From contig NC_090746.1 of NCBI RefSeq assembly GCF_036898095.1, positions 55,091,352-55,155,351 on the forward strand: DNA of 64,000 bases. Direction: 5' to 3'. The position numbers and the translations under genes were made by a program. This document shows, in pieces, positions 9,897 through 23,789 of this stretch. The number at the start of each line of letters is the position of its first letter. The first letter of the stretch is position 1. The notes under the pieces were generated by a model. It was given only the letters and a program-made list of their open reading frames with translations. It ran no database searches and was not told the DNA's origin. Origin of the DNA: Palaemon carinicauda. Taxonomy: Eukaryota; Arthropoda; Malacostraca; Decapoda; Palaemonidae.

Positions 9897-11700
9897 TCTC
9901 CTGCTCGCCAAACACTCCCGCACGCCAACGATCTTTGCGTGCCAGCGTTCTTCTGCCCGCTTACGCCAGCGCTCTCCCTCGTGCTTGCGCCGGTGCTCTC
10001 CCGCCCACTTGTGCCATTGTTGTCCTACGCGCCAGCACTCTCCTACACGCCAGCCAGCACTCTTCCATGTGCGCACGCGCTCGCCAGCGGCAGCAATCTT
10101 TTGCGCGAACTCACCAGCATTCTTCCACGTGCACGTGCCAGCACTCTTCCGCGCGTACGCGCCAGCACTCTTCTGCGCGTACGCGCCTGCGCTCTTCCAT
10201 GCACAGCGGGCTGTCTTCCACGCGCGAACCCAGCCTCTTCCGCGCGCGAACCCAGCCTCTTCTGCGTGCGCGTTGGGGCTCTCCCGCGCGCACGCGCCCG
10301 GGGCGCTGTCCTACGCGCAAGTTCTCTCCCCACACGCTCATGTGCATTCTAGGGAGACTGCACGGCACCTTACTGTGCGCCAGGGCTCTCCTGCGCAATT
10401 GTGCTCCGAGATCCAGCTCTTGCCAAAGACCAGCGCTTGCCAGTACTCTTCTGTGCATTTACCAAAAACTACGCTTCAGCAGAAACTGAGCACCAGCATC
10501 ATCCTGTGCGCCAATGCTCCTGCACACTTGTGCAAGAGGCAAAAAGAATGAAAACTTTTTGACAGATCATCATTGCCCCATTCCCCTCCCCGCAAACGCA
10601 TTACAGCATGTCCGCCGGGATAAGAGTGAAGAGGCCTCACAAAAGGGTTCAAGATCTCGAAGATTCCATCTTCTAAGGGGAATCAACCGCATCTACTATC
10701 GGTCGAGAATCCTTACAGGGAACCCTTGGTCCCTTTCTCCTCATGAGTTTTTCCTGATAGTACCACCGTCAGCAAACACGATCTGAACGTTGCAAATGAC
10801 CTATCATTAGCTCGCAAATCTCTAATTACCAGAACACCAATCACTAGCTCATCGCCCGCCATTCACTAGTCCGCTGATCGCCAATTTCTAGCTCATTGTC
10901 CACCAATGAGAAATCATCAACCGACTGGTTGCCAGATCACCGTTTGCTGATCGCTAGCTCGCCGATCGCCAGATCGCCAATTGTTAGCTCATCCCCCTCT
11001 GATCATTGACCTCCAGTCTTGCTAATTGCTAATGATCTCCCATTGCTAGTGTGCCAATCACCGATTGCTAGTCAATAACCAGGCATCAGCTTGCTGATCA
11101 CTAGATTGCCGATGGGCAGCTGGTCTTTCTTCAATCATCGACCTCTGCTCTCTGATCTCTGACCAGCCAATCGTCAGCTTGCTGATCTCTAGTTCACCGA
11201 TCGCTGATGATCAATGGCTCACTGATCACCAACTGACGATCATTAAACCATTCTGCTGTCTCTCAGGGCTCTCCAAGCTGGTCACCAACTCATTAATTGC
11301 CAACCTTCCTTGGCTGACTACCAGACAGCCTTTATCTGCCTGTCAGTTACCATCATTAGCTCACTGACCGCCGATTCACTGATCATCGGCAGTTCGCCGT
11401 TCACCAGCAGTTCGTGACTCGGACTTACTAGTCAACCTCTGCCCATGTTTCCCTAGATCGGAAGGCCTACAATACACTTCTCACTACTTGCCGTTCATCA
11501 TCACCCCAATCCACTAAATCTATCGGCAAACGATCGACAGCCCCCATCAGTGGCTTGTCGACAGGTGACTACTTGCGAGCACTCTCTAACTGCACGGTAT
11601 GAACAATCCCCAGCTGTTTACCATTGATTAACATTTGCCAGACCGATGCTACTCTATGGGATAGCATCAATCCCATCAGGGTGCATGGTAGGGTTAAGCG
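9897..11700 (+). pseudogene. DIRS B ORF1 remnant with degenerate repeats
   Basis: From 9897 to 10550 there are GC-rich, imperfectly repeated units such as CGCCAGCACTCTTC coding Arg/Gln/Ser-type repeats in one frame. From 10800 to 11450 there are diverged units built on GCTCGCCGATCGCCAG-like words. The frames are broken throughout. This equals the repeat-rich middle of ORF1 in the sister copies. Confidence 0.55.
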
Positions 11701-14320
11701 TTGCCTTACTTCTATCAGTTAGAGGAGTTCTCTCCCATTGAAGAATCCTTACACAGGGTATGCGTCCCATCCTTTTCGCCATGAGTCAAGACCCCAGCGT
11801 CAACAATATCCCATGCGAAAGGATCCGCAAGGAGCTGTCCCTTTGGGTCGATGTCCACACCATGTTATGTTGGAGTTCGGACAAGGGCTAAGTCCACAGG
11901 TTTTCATTTGCACGCTGGACCTAAAGGATCCATACTTCCAGGCCCAAACCATCCATTTTCTAGGAAGGATTGAAGATTCAGTCTAGACAAACAAGAAACA
12001 CCAGTTCAGGGCACTGTGCTTCGGTCTTTCCACAGCACCCATTCTGGACTCACAGGATCGGCTTCCGTTTCCTCCGTTTCTGGACGACTAACTGACCTTA
12101 GCAGACTCGGTGGCAACTTTGCATTAGCACCGGACCTTCTGAAGTCTTTTTACCAAGATCGGGTGATCATGGTAAACTTTTGGAAGTCTTCCCTACTTCC
12201 CTCTCAGAAGACTGGTACTGTATATCTGGGAATGTTTCTAGACACCAATCTCCACAAAACCTTCTCATCAAAGACAGGCGTAGAAAAGTCACAAGACCCT
12301 TTCTCAAAACGAGGATAACTCCCAGCCCAGAGTGACTTTTTTCCTCGGACACCTATCATCTCTGGCCTGTCTAGCATCCAACTGCCGCCTCAATATTTGT
12401 TCTCTCCAGGGGCGGCCTGAGTACGATTGGAATCAGGCCTTCGATTCCCCGGACATTCTGATCCCCATGTGACCAGAAGTTAGGACGAACCTCAAGGGAT
12501 GGGTGTCAGTCAAGAATCTACGGAGTGGTATAACCTTCTCATCCTTCCCCACCCCTCGGACTTGATGCTGTGCTTAGACACATCAAAAGAAGGGAGGAGG
12601 GACCATAGTGCTGCACCACACGACCTCAGGCCTCTGGACAGAGTCCGAATGTACCCTCACTTAAATCTCTTAAGAGAATGAACGCTAACTTTCCAGTCCT
12701 TCAACAGCCTCATCAGTTCCTAACGGGCTACTCAGTGGTGTGATGAGCGACAACACCACATAGGGTCTCACATCAACAAGCAAGAAGGAACTTGCTTGCA
12801 GCCTCTTCCCATCTAACAGGATAAATACTAAGATGGGCCAAAGTTCGTTCGGTAGCACTATCAGCCCGCTTCATTCCACACCAGAGGAATGTGCTTGTCG
12901 ACAATCTGTGCACAGCTTCTCAGATAAGGGGTACCGAATGGTATTTGGATCACCTTGTAGCCGACAAAGTCCCAACTTTACGGGGTTCTCTAGCTAGCTA
13001 TGGATCTGTTCGCAATGCCGCTGAACCTCAGGCTTCCACTGCTCCCCAGTCCTAGACCCCAAGGCTCTCTGGCAAGAAGCATGCGAACAACGGTGGGTAC
13101 AACGACGACGTTTACGTCTCATCCCTGTTTTGTCTGGTGAAGGGTACTCGACAAAGCTAGAATATCGGTCAGTTTCTCAAGGGCTCTCATAGCTCCGCTA
13201 TGACATTATGCAGGACGGTTTCCAAACCTTCTGCAGCTCCTGATAGAGCCTTCAAGAGAACCCTTTCCATGTCACTGACAACCACACTTCGACATCTACC
13301 ACAAGCTATAGCTTTGCTATGATTGTACGCCTGGAGACTATCCAGTACCTCCTCTCTCACAGAGGCTGTTCGCAATAAGTTGCGGAGAGGTTGTCTAGAT
13401 ATTTGAGGAATTCCTCAGCATCAGTCTACCAGGCAAACTATAACATCTTCTGTGGTTGGTGTCATGGGAAAGCGTATCTCTCCACTCGATACCTCTATTC
13501 CAGCTATAGCGGAATCCTCGAGTATATGCAGGAAGAAAAGACCCCCTTTTCAGTTTCAGCAGGTAAAGACGATCACTCAACCTTGAGCCTCGCCTTCAAA
13601 CTGAAAGGAAGGGACATTTACTCATCGCTAGATCTTTCCTAACCCATGCGGACTTACAACTTGCCTTTTCCCTGTCGGAATTGAGACCTCCCTCTCGGAA
13701 CATGGTTAGAGTTTTCCAGTCTCTAAGGAGACCTGCTTACTTTGCACTTCAGTAGGCAACAAATTTTCACATGGTATAGAAGACAGTGTTCCTACACACT
13801 TAGACTGCAGCCAAACAAGTCAAGAAACTTCATGGTATCTCTTTCTACATTGCCCATTAATGAGAAGGGTGAAAGGCAACGTTCAGTTTTGTCCCTGAGT
13901 ATGTTGCCAGACATAGTCTCGATGTGACGGATCGTAGACAAGTCTCCACTCGGTAACTGACAATCCAGATCATCTGTTACTGTACCCTGGGTAAGGTTTG
14001 AGGCTCTACCTCAGGAGAACAGCAACAGTCCACCCAGGTCCCTTCTCTTGTCATAAGCACTGGAAGAAATAAGAGGAGGATCTCCAAAACATCATCTCTG
14101 CTGGATTCACAGTCATCATTTACACTCTGAATCCAGATCCTCATCCAACATGTCAACTCACGATGTCAAGGGCATAGCTATCCCCCTGGCCCCCTTTCTC
14201 CTGCAAGATGTGATCCACAGGAACTCGATACAATCTCTATCAGTCCTGTGGTGGCTGCACAACAGCTGGTTGTATACCTCAAGCTCCTTATGGGACAAGT
14301 AGAAGAAGGTTGAGGGCACT
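11700..14320 (+). pseudogene. DIRS B pol remnant
   Basis: RT motif A appears as FICTLDLKDPYFQ near 11900-11945, followed by FRALCFGLSTAP near 12005. The region after the YLDD position and the connection LSSLACLASNCRLN near 12350 are readable. RNase H follows at about 12560 (LMLCLDTSKEGR). The YR end is recognisable at about 14210-14290 (VIHRNSIQSLSVLWWLHNSW). Frameshifts and stops are frequent, so the copy is inactive. Confidence 0.7.
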
Positions 14321-15053
14321 GTTACCCTGTTTTAGTCTGCGTGAAGGAAAAGATTTGGGTTCTCTGCATAAGCTGACCTCAAACCACTGCAGGTAAACCA
14401 AGCTCCCTTGTGTACCTAATATTAAGCTAATATTGTTGCATCACCATATCCTGGCGAGGTGGTATTGGGAAAGTCTTGGTTACAACAGTTCTTCCTAGAA
14501 AAAGACTCAGAATAACTTTACCTAGACAGTCACACTTCTAAATATCTCGACGCACAGCTTGCGTATGCTGCGGACCTTGCGTAGTAAGGTTTTAGCGAGG
14601 TGCAGGGACTCCTTATTTTGAGTACTAACATACTCAAATAAGGAGTTCCTTGGGGAAAGCCAAAAGCCAGATTGGCAGGGACGTCGACCCTTCCTAATGG
14701 GTGAGTCACCCCTAAATAAATAGCGTAGGTTTGTATTCCAGTAACGGAACAAATGACAAATTCGTAGATATTTTGTATTTTTCCTGACGAAACAAACCTT
14801 TATACAAACTTGCACGCCAGCCCTATCCCCCTTGAAGTCCTACCTCCAAGCAAAGTGAGCTAAATCACCGGTGTGTGAGTGGGAGCGGTAGCAAGCTACC
14901 TCCCCTACCTCCCGCTAACTAGCAGTATGGGTAGTTAACCCTCGCTAAATTTTAATGGCTTGTCATTTCAGCTTCGCAGAAAGTAATACCCCAAAATAAA
15001 TAGGTAAGGTTTGTATCGTTAGGAAAAATACAAATTATCTACGAATTTGTCAT

Positions 15054-15694
15054 ATTTCTGTATTTGAATTGTCTCATGTAGCCTATTAGTTTCTGTGCTT
15101 TCTTTTCAGCTTTTATGCTCTGTTTGGTGAACTTGAAATCCTTGCTGATAATAATACAGATCTTCTTCATGGTCCACACTTTTATTTCATTACCCAGCAG
15201 TGAGTAATCTGATTTTGGGTTACTATATCCTCTTTGCATGAATTTTCATTTTTTGCCATTTTTTAGACCATTCGCTTAGTTTTATTAGATCCTCTCTTAA
15301 GGGTTCTATGTATTCTGAGTTCGCAGCATTTATGCCTAGTTTAGTATCGTTGATGTAGATCAGAAATAGCAATGGTCCAATGACGAATCCTTGAGGTACT
15401 CCGGCTGTAAAAGCTGCCCACTCTGAAGCTTTTCCATTGATTACAACTCTGTTTTCTGTTTGTTAGCCAATCTTTGATCCATTCAGCTGGCTTGTCAATG
15501 ATTCCTAGTGCTGTAATTTTGACCATTAATTTTTTTATGAGGAACTTTGTCAAAAGCCTTTTGAAAGTCTAGATATATGATGTCTTGCCCTGCTTTAGTC
15601 ATAAATACTAAACATGTGGTGGAAAAATTCCAAAAGATTTGTCACACATTATCCTTTTTGTCTAAAATCATGTTGGCTGTCTATCAGAAGATTG
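15054..15694 (-). pseudogene. minus-strand non-LTR retrotransposon RT, middle piece
   Basis: On the minus strand the sequence reads NLLIDSQHDFR, then FHHMFSIYD, YLDFQKAFDKVPHK (RT motif A) and MVKITALGI with [12 protein letters not shown]. Then come a GPLLF-like box and [17 protein letters not shown], and it ends at KYRN. It is broken by several frameshifts. It ends at 15054 against DIRS B and is interrupted upstream at 15694 by DIRS C. Its upstream part resumes at 24195. The expected C-terminal remainder beyond KYRN is missing at the DIRS B side. Confidence 0.82.
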
Positions 15695-16599
15695 TTTGTT
15701 CCGTAACTGAAATACAAACCACGCTATTTACATAATGGTAATTACTTTGGCATAGCTGAATGACGAGCCATAAGAATTTTAACGAGGGTTTACTACCCCG
15801 CCGCTAGTTAGCGAGGGGTAGGGAGGGGTAGCTTGCTACCCCCCCCCCCACACACACACACACTAGTGAGTGCTTCACTTTACTTTTGGCTTGGATGGCG
15901 AGCGGACATGTCTGCTCCCATCCTCGCTTGACAGCCATTAATGCTTTTTTCTTTTACTTACTTTTTCTTATACTGTGCTTAATATATACAGTATAAACAT
16001 TCTTGGTGTTTATAAATATATTTGTGTATAGAATATAGTAAGTTTTCTTTTCACTGTTGGTGCGGTGTGTGTAGTGTACGACAACGAAGAGTGAAACCAC
16101 GGCATAGCGCTAGGCCACCGCCGTTTCACTTCATGGTGCGCGGCCCCTCTACTTCTAGGCCACCACGGTTGCATTTCATGGAGGGCGGTCTCTCTACTCA
16201 AGGTCGTTCACCTCTTACTACTACTACTACGTACCACTACTCGGAAGCTTCTTTCCCGTTGCGGGCTGAGTTGCTATTCCGTTTTATTTGTCTCAATTAT
16301 TTTTATGAAATCTAATTGTATTTTTAACTGGTCAGCTTCTGGGAACACTCCCCTTTTGGGGTCTGTGATTCTTACTTTGCGAACATTAAAAAATCAGTTA
16401 CATAATTATAGTTGTTATAATTCTGTTTTTGTTAAAGTTCTCCGCCCTCCCCCTTCTCCCGTGAATGTCAGTGGGAGAGGAGGGTGCATACCTAACTTTT
16501 GTTCTTATGTTTTACTTTCCCTCGGGGTTACTCTTCGAAGTTCCACCCTGGGGAATTTCTGTTAAATAATTATTTGAATTTATTTTCCCAGTTAACTAT

Positions 16600-19500
16600 G
16601 CAGTTTCTTCGTTTGACTGAAGTGTGCCAACGAAGCAGAGCTGTCCTGTTTATGCCTGGGGAGTCTGCTGTCGCTGCCGTCTCTCTAGGACATCGTCATG
16701 GGCGTTATCCCTTCTCTTAGAAATTCTCCCGTGACAGCTGTCAGCTCTTCAGTTCATCCTAGAACGATAAGGAGGTTCTCCTCCAAGGGTAGTTAGTTAA
16801 CTTCCCTTCTTACCTTAATTTTCCTGGTCCTTAGGCGGTTATGCTCTTGGGGCTGAGTGACCGCCCTTGTAACCATGCTCAAGGGGCTGAGCGGTTGCAA
16901 GGCCGGACCATGGAACTTCAAGCCACTATGCTCTTGGGGCTGAGCGGTCGCTTCTGTAGCTATGCTCAAGGGGCTGAGCAGCTGCAGTATCAGTCTTGTG
17001 ACCTCTCTCGTTCACGAGGGAGGCCACTCATAAGGGCTCCTCTTCGGAGGATGGCTCCTTACAGGTCAGCTTGCTGACCCCACGGCCCTTAGGGGCGCCA
17101 TTACCAGTGTCTGGGTTTTCCTGGTCTTTAGGCGGTTATGCTCTTAGTGCTGAGCGACCTCTCTTGTAACCATGCTCAAGGGGCTGAGCGGTTGCAAGGC
17201 CGACCCATGGAACTTGATGTGACTATGCTCTTGGGGCTGAGCAGTCGCTTCTGTAGCTATGCTCAAGGGGCTGAGCAGCTACAAGTCAGTCTTGTGACCT
17301 CTCGTTCACGAGGGAGGCCACTCTTAAGGACTCTTCTCCGGAGGATTGTTCCTGATAAGGTCAGCCTGCTGATCCAACGGCCCTTAGGGGCACCATCACC
17401 AGTCTCTTCTACGAAGTGTTTACCTTTCTTGTTCATGAGAGAGGCCACTCATAGAGACTCCTCTTCGGAGGATTGTTCCTGATTAGAACAGCTTGCTGTT
17501 CAGTCACTAACACTTCGATGTTTAGTGACAGGGAAACTTCGGTGTCTCGTTACGCTGACCCTTCGGGGTCTCGTAACATTAGTTACGCAGAACCCTTGGG
17601 CTCTCGTAACTTTAGTCACTCCTACACTTCGGTGTTTAGTGACAGGGAAACTTCGGTTTCTCGTTGCGCTGACCCTTCGGGGTCTCGCAACTCAGGCTAC
17701 GTTAGGCCTTTGGTCTCTCGTTCCCTTAGTCAAGACCTGCTGACCTGTCGTCTCCGTTCTTGGCTGCTGACGTGCTGTGGGCGCCCACGACTAAACCTGT
17801 CATTGTGCATAAGGGACTTGAGCACAAACTGCGCCTCTAATCCTTCAGCTCCAGATTTAACCTGCGCCCCCTCATGCTGCTGCTGTTCCAGACTTAGCGC
17901 CTCAGCGCTCACCTGCGCGCGTGCGCGCACCTGTTCCTGTTACGCGCCAGGGTTCCCCTGTGTCCCCACACTGCGCGCCAGCGCCCACCAGCAGTTCCTG
18001 ATTTAGCGCGCCAGCACTCTCCTGCGCAGTACTTCCAGTGTTGATCGTCGCTCTGTGCTGAAGCAGACCTGTCTTGGTCCTCTTCAGGGGATGCCCTCCC
18101 TTTAGGGACACATCCCAGTTCCTGATCGACCTGTCAGCTGATCCTTCAACCTAGAGCACAAGCGCACGCGTGCATTTACGCACACGCGCTAGCGCCGAGG
18201 ATCTTCTTATGCGGACAAACGCCGACGATCTTCTTGGCCGCCTTTCTTCTTCGCGCACATGCGCTGACGATCTTCATACGCGCGCGAGCGCCGACGATCG
18301 TCTGTGCGCGGGCACCAATGATTTCCCGCTCCCGCGAGCATTTCTTCAATTTGCGTGCCCATCGCAGCATCGCACTCCTGTGCTCCCGCACCCTGTTGCG
18401 CGCCCATCGCGCGCAGTTCTTGATATAGCGCACACGCGCTCACCAACGCCCCAGTGCGCTTCTACAATTCAGCGCGTAGTCCAGGAGGTGCCTAAGTTAG
18501 CTCACGGGTGCTCACAGGTACCTCTGGACTCTCCATCCAAATTGCGCAATCCTGTGAGCACGCTTCCAGTTGCGCGCGAGGTTCCGGTTGCGCGCAATTT
18601 GCCAGTTGCGCGCGATATTCAAGTTGCGCGCCCATCGCAACAGCGCACACCTGTGCGCCCGAATCCAATTGCGGCGCACATCGTTGGAGTTTTCCCTGAG
18701 ATCGCAGGCGCTCACCAGTGGTTTAGCCTGCGGGGTCTCCAAGTCTCTTCTACAAAGGGCACCTCTTCAATTTGCGGGAGAGGTCTCTCATAGTGACCAC
18801 TCCTCGGAGTATCAAGTCTCCTGCGCGCCCAGCGCACCCACGAGCTCCTCAGGGTAAGATGCCTGTGCAGACTGCGCAGCGCGCCAACGCGCTAACTCAC
18901 CCTCGCGCTATCACGAAGCTGCGCAATCGCGCCCTCTCCCAGTCTTTCCAGACACGCACTACTGCACTCTCGCACCCAACAGTCTTGCATCAGGTTGCTG
19001 CGCGCCCGCGCACACGCGATCAATTGATTGCGCCCATCCAACCGTCGACCATCTCCTACGTGCATCCGCGCCATCTCCTACGCGCGCTCACGCCATCAAT
19101 CTCGCACGCCCGCATCCCTGCGCGCTCGTGAGCACAAAGTTCCTGCTGCACACGATCCTTTCCAGGAATCATCGCGCTACCGCCAGTTCGATCTGCGCCC
19201 CGATCGCAAGCGCGATCACGCACGAAATTTTACGGGGCTTCAGGCGGACAGGTCATCGTCTCGTTCCCCTCCCCGCAAGCGCAGAACAGCGCGCTCGCCG
19301 GAGGCAGGGAGGTTTCCGGACAGGTCTAAGGACTCTTTTGTTTCAGCTTCGTTCAGGCGATCCTTCGTTTGTTAACTCCTCCAGATCCCTTTCGTCCAGA
19401 GGGAGTGTCTGACAGCTCGACTGTCAGCCAGCAACCCTGGTTTGGGACCATAGTCAGAGCTCTTATGCAGGCTATGAAGCCTGTGCTCGCTGACCTCTGT

Positions 19501-20480
19501 CACATATCAGGGGCAGCTCCCTCTCCTCCTGAAGAGGAAGAGGGGAGTCCTCTCCAGGGTGACTTCTCCAAGGGCTAAACTGTCTTCTCGCAAATCCTTG
19601 CGCAAGGCTCTTTCTTTACCCCAGACTTTCTCCCCCTCCACTGCGGATAAGGATTACCTATCCTCTGGGGAGTCGGATGAGCCGGTCCGTTCCCCCATCA
19701 CACCATTGGGGGAAACTCCGCCTCTTCCTGAGAGGTCTTCTCACAGGGGTAGAGAAGAGCCTGCATCCATCGTTACTGGAGTCCCGTATCCCTCCCAGGA
19801 GGGAACCGAAGGACTCGAAGACTGTTTCTAAGTCTTCGGCAAGGATCAGACAGGAGCCAGCTAGACCTTCGGAGAATGTCCACAAAGTCCCCCAGAAAGA
19901 GCCACTGGGGACGAGAGACTTTACTGCTAGCTCATCAGGAGGAGAACACCAAGAGTCAGAACATGCGTGCTGACAAGTTCTGACCCCCAGGAGGAATCTC
20001 AACAGGTTTCCAAACCCAGAAACCCCCCTAGTGAAGGTAAGAACATGGTCTTGGACCAAGTCTATGGCACCCAGAAACCCTCTAGGGCCAGTGCAGCTTT
20101 GCCCTGGTCACAAGGGATGAAGAGTGCCAGAGACAAGGTTGAAGGCCAGCTCTCTGAGCTCGCCTCCTCCAACAGATCCAGCGCCGATAACAAGCTCCTC
20201 CCTCCTCCTTGAGTCCATCAGAGGAGGTATTTCGAGATCCTAGAGGAGACTTGTTTGGGTCTTACGGTTCACCACTCCGTGGAAGAACTCACTGGGGGAT
20301 TCCCTCTAAAGAGACTCTCCAGCCGACACGTGTCCTATTCTCCTACTGAGATTCTAGGCCAGGAGAATGTAGCGAAGCGTGCCATGCAGGCAACTTCGTG
20401 CCTTGACATCTGGCTGGGGTCTCTGGGCATCCTACGGGAAAGAATAGATCTCCTCGTTCCTTTCCATGAATTGGAGGCTG
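16600..20480 (+). pseudogene. DIRS C ORF1 remnant
   Basis: This is a broken gag-like ORF1. From 16840 to 17480 there are repeated words such as TATGCTCTTGGGGCTGAGC and TATGCTCAAGGGGCTGAGC, and from 17520 to 17720 repeated CTTCGG(G/T)GTCTCGT units. From 18170 to 19300 it is rich in Arg, Pro and Ala and ends with SSSRSPPRKRRTARS, which copy D shares. From 19380 to 20480 it has the conserved gag-like C-terminal part (QPWFGTIVRALMQAMKP, RREPKDSKTV, VLDQVYGTQKP, AALPWSQGMKSARDKVEG). At about 20475 the frame jumps straight into RNase H, so the end of ORF1 and all of the RT are missing. Confidence 0.72.
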
Positions 20481-22315
20481 TTATCGGACACCTCAAAGGA
20501 ATGGGGGGGGGCATGTTCGGTACCACAGGGCCTCAGGCCTGTGGTCGGAATCGGAAAAGTGCCTCCATATAAATCTGCTAGTGACGAAGGCCGCTCTTCC
20601 TGGCCCTTCATCAGTGCCAACAAAGATCTCGCAGATCACTCAGTGGTGTGATGAGCGACAACACCACAGTAGTGACTTACATCAACAAGCAAGGAGGTAC
20701 CTTTTCAAAGCGGCTATCCCATCTCTCAGTAGAGATACGGAGATAGCCCGAAGCCCACTCGATCCCTCTATCGACTCGCTTCATTCCAGACAGAGGGAAT
20801 GTGCTCGCCGACAGTCAGAGCAGAGCATCTCAGATAATGAGTATCGAGTGGTCCTTGGATCATCCAGTAGCCAACAAAGTCCTGACTTTGTGGGGTTCCC
20901 CGACTGTGGATCGGTTCGCTACAGCGCTGAACTTCAAGCTCCCGCTGTATTACCCCCAGGCCCAGATTCCAAAGCACTCTGACAAGATGCCTTCCAACAA
21001 CGGTGGGACAGCACCAACGTGTGCGCTTTTTCCCCGTTCTGTCTGATGAGGAGGGTGCTCAACAAGACCAGAATATCGGTCAATCGCTCGATGACCCTTT
21101 ATAGCTATGCTATGGCATCTCGCGGAATGGTTTCCGGACCTTCTGCAACTCCTAATGGAACTTCCGGGAGAACCCCCTCTGCGACACAAGCAAACAACCA
21201 CATCCCAACAGCTCCCTCAAAGCCGTAGCTTCGCTTCGACTTACCGCTTGGAAGACTATCCAGCATCCCCTCACTAAGAGAGGATGGTCGCAACAAGTTG
21301 CGAACGGGATGTCTGGACACCTGCGCAGGTCATCCACAGGGGCCTACCAGGCAAAGTGGCAAGTGTTTTTGTGGTTGGAATCGTGAAGGAGTATCTCTTC
21401 ACTCGATATCACTGTTCCAGCAAGAGCGAGGTTCTTCATTTATTTGCGGAAAGAATGCGCCTTTCAGTCTCGGCAATGAAAGGCTATCGCTCAGCCTTAA
21501 GGCTAGCCTTCAGGCTCAAAGGAGCGGACATTCCTTCCTCGCTGGAACTTTCCCTACTCATACGAAGATACGATCTTACCTGCCCTCAGTCAGAAGGGAG
21601 ACCTCCCCCAGAGCACTTGGTTTGAATTCTCAGGTCTCTTAGGAGGCCTCCCTACGAACCATGTCGCCAGGCTTCAAATCGACACCTAGCTCGAAAGACG
21701 GTGTTCCTGCTAGCTTTGGTCTCGGACAAGCGAGTCAGTGAACTTCATGGTCTCTCGTATGATATCGCCCATGCAAGGGGATGAGGGGAGGTAATGTTCG
21801 TAATCGTCTCTGAGTTTGTGGCTAAGACACAGAATCCGAGAGTGCCGGATCCTCGATTCGACTCTCTCTGGATTTCGAGTCTTCGTTCTGTAACAGATGA
21901 CCCAGACCATCGCCTACTGTGTCCAGTAAGGAGTCTGAGGTTATATCTCAAAGAACGGCTGCTTTCGTCCCGTAGTGTAAGCTTTGTTTGTGAGCACTGG
22001 GAGAACAAGAGGAGGGTCACCAAGAATACCTTCTCCGCATGGATTCATAGGGTGATCCATCTGTCCCTGAATCCTGACCCTCCTCCGTCATGTCTCCTTA
22101 GAGCGCATGATGTAAGGGGCGCAGCAACGTCCCTGATCTTCAAGAAGAGCTTCTCAGTGATGCAGGTTCTACAAGCAGGGGTGGAAGCGTTAGATTACCT
22201 TCACAGCCCACTACCTGCAAGACGTGACACACAGGAGGCTCAATACATTCTCTATCGGCCCTGTGATGGATACACAGTAGCTGGTCTAACCTCAGGCTCC
22301 TTAATGGACAGGTAG
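20481..22315 (+). pseudogene. DIRS C RNase H and tyrosine recombinase remnant
   Basis: An RNase H-like start (LLSDTSKEWGG, near 20475-20510) follows the deletion directly. The YR C-terminal half is well preserved at 21800-22315: FVAKTQNPRVPDPRFD, CPVRSLRLYLKERL, and RAHDVRGAATSL carrying the H-x2-R catalytic pair near 22107-22118. A VMQVLQAG..ALDYLHS block at the expected place of the nucleophilic tyrosine follows. Upstream parts of YR (21280-21640) are frameshifted. The preserved YR end suggests later decay than in A. Confidence 0.75.
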
Positions 22316-22851
22316 CAGAGGGTTGAGAGCATTGTTACCCGGTCTTAGTCTGCATGAATGAAAAGATTTGTCTGGCCCTTATTCTTTTCTTCATCCTCTC
22401 CTTCCTTGGAGAAAGCAGCATCCTGGGTTCTTTGCATAGCTGACCTCAAACCACTGCAGGTAAACCATGCTTCCTTGTGTTCCTAGTATTAAGAGTAATA
22501 CTGTCATGTCCCCATACCCTGACGAGGTGGTATTGGGAGAGTCCTAGCCTAGAATTCCATCTGAAGATCTCTAGGTCAAATTCCTAGGACGAGTCACGCT
22601 CTTCACCTTCACACACAGCTTATGTAGGCCGCAACAGTTTCACAGCAATGCTAGCGAGGCGCAGGGACTCCTTATTCCTTGAGTACTTACACACTCAAAT
22701 ATTGACTTCCCGGGCAAAGCCAAAAGCCAGTATGGCAGGGACTTACCGCCCTTCCTAAGGGTTGAGTCACCCTATGTAAATAGCGTGGTTTGTATTTCAA
22801 TTACGGAACAAATGACAAATTCGTAGATAATTTGTATTTTTCCTAACTATA

Positions 22852-23542
<691 letters not shown>

Positions 23543-23656
23543 TACAAACCTTAGCTATTTACACATATTTGCCCGCCAGCCCTGTCCCCCGGGATAAGTC
23601 CTACCTCTAAGCAAAGTGAAGCACTCACTAGTATGTGTGAGGGGGGTAGCATGCTA

Positions 23657-23685
23657 CCCCCCCCCCCCCCCCCCCCCCCCCCCCC
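23657..23685 (+). repeat. homopolymer C tract
   Basis: About 29 consecutive C residues lie in the right terminal repeat of DIRS C, where sister copies have mixed C/T sequence. The length may be affected by assembly or polymerase slippage. Confidence 0.8.
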
Positions 23686-23789
23686 GTTAACTAGCGGTGG
23701 GGTAGTAAACCCTCGTTAAAATTCTTATGGCTCGTCATTCAGCTACGCCGAAGTAATTACCCCTATGTAAATAGCTAAGGTTTGTATAG

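Larger units (their letters stand above)
9897..15053 (+). mobile_element. DIRS-type element, copy B (5'-truncated)
   Basis: This is a second copy of the A/C/D family in the same orientation, without a left terminal repeat. It starts abruptly in Ala/Arg/Pro-coding ORF1 sequence (GTCTCCTGCTCGCC at 9897) next to the non-LTR fragment. It carries RT (motif A as LDLKDPYFQ near 11920), RNase H and YR remnants, an internal complementary region at about 14710-14810 (CGGAACAAATGACAAATTCG) and a complete right end ACGAATTTGTCAT at 15053. Its right flank is minus-strand non-LTR sequence, different from its left flank. A deletion or rearrangement therefore seems to have removed its left part. Confidence 0.8.
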
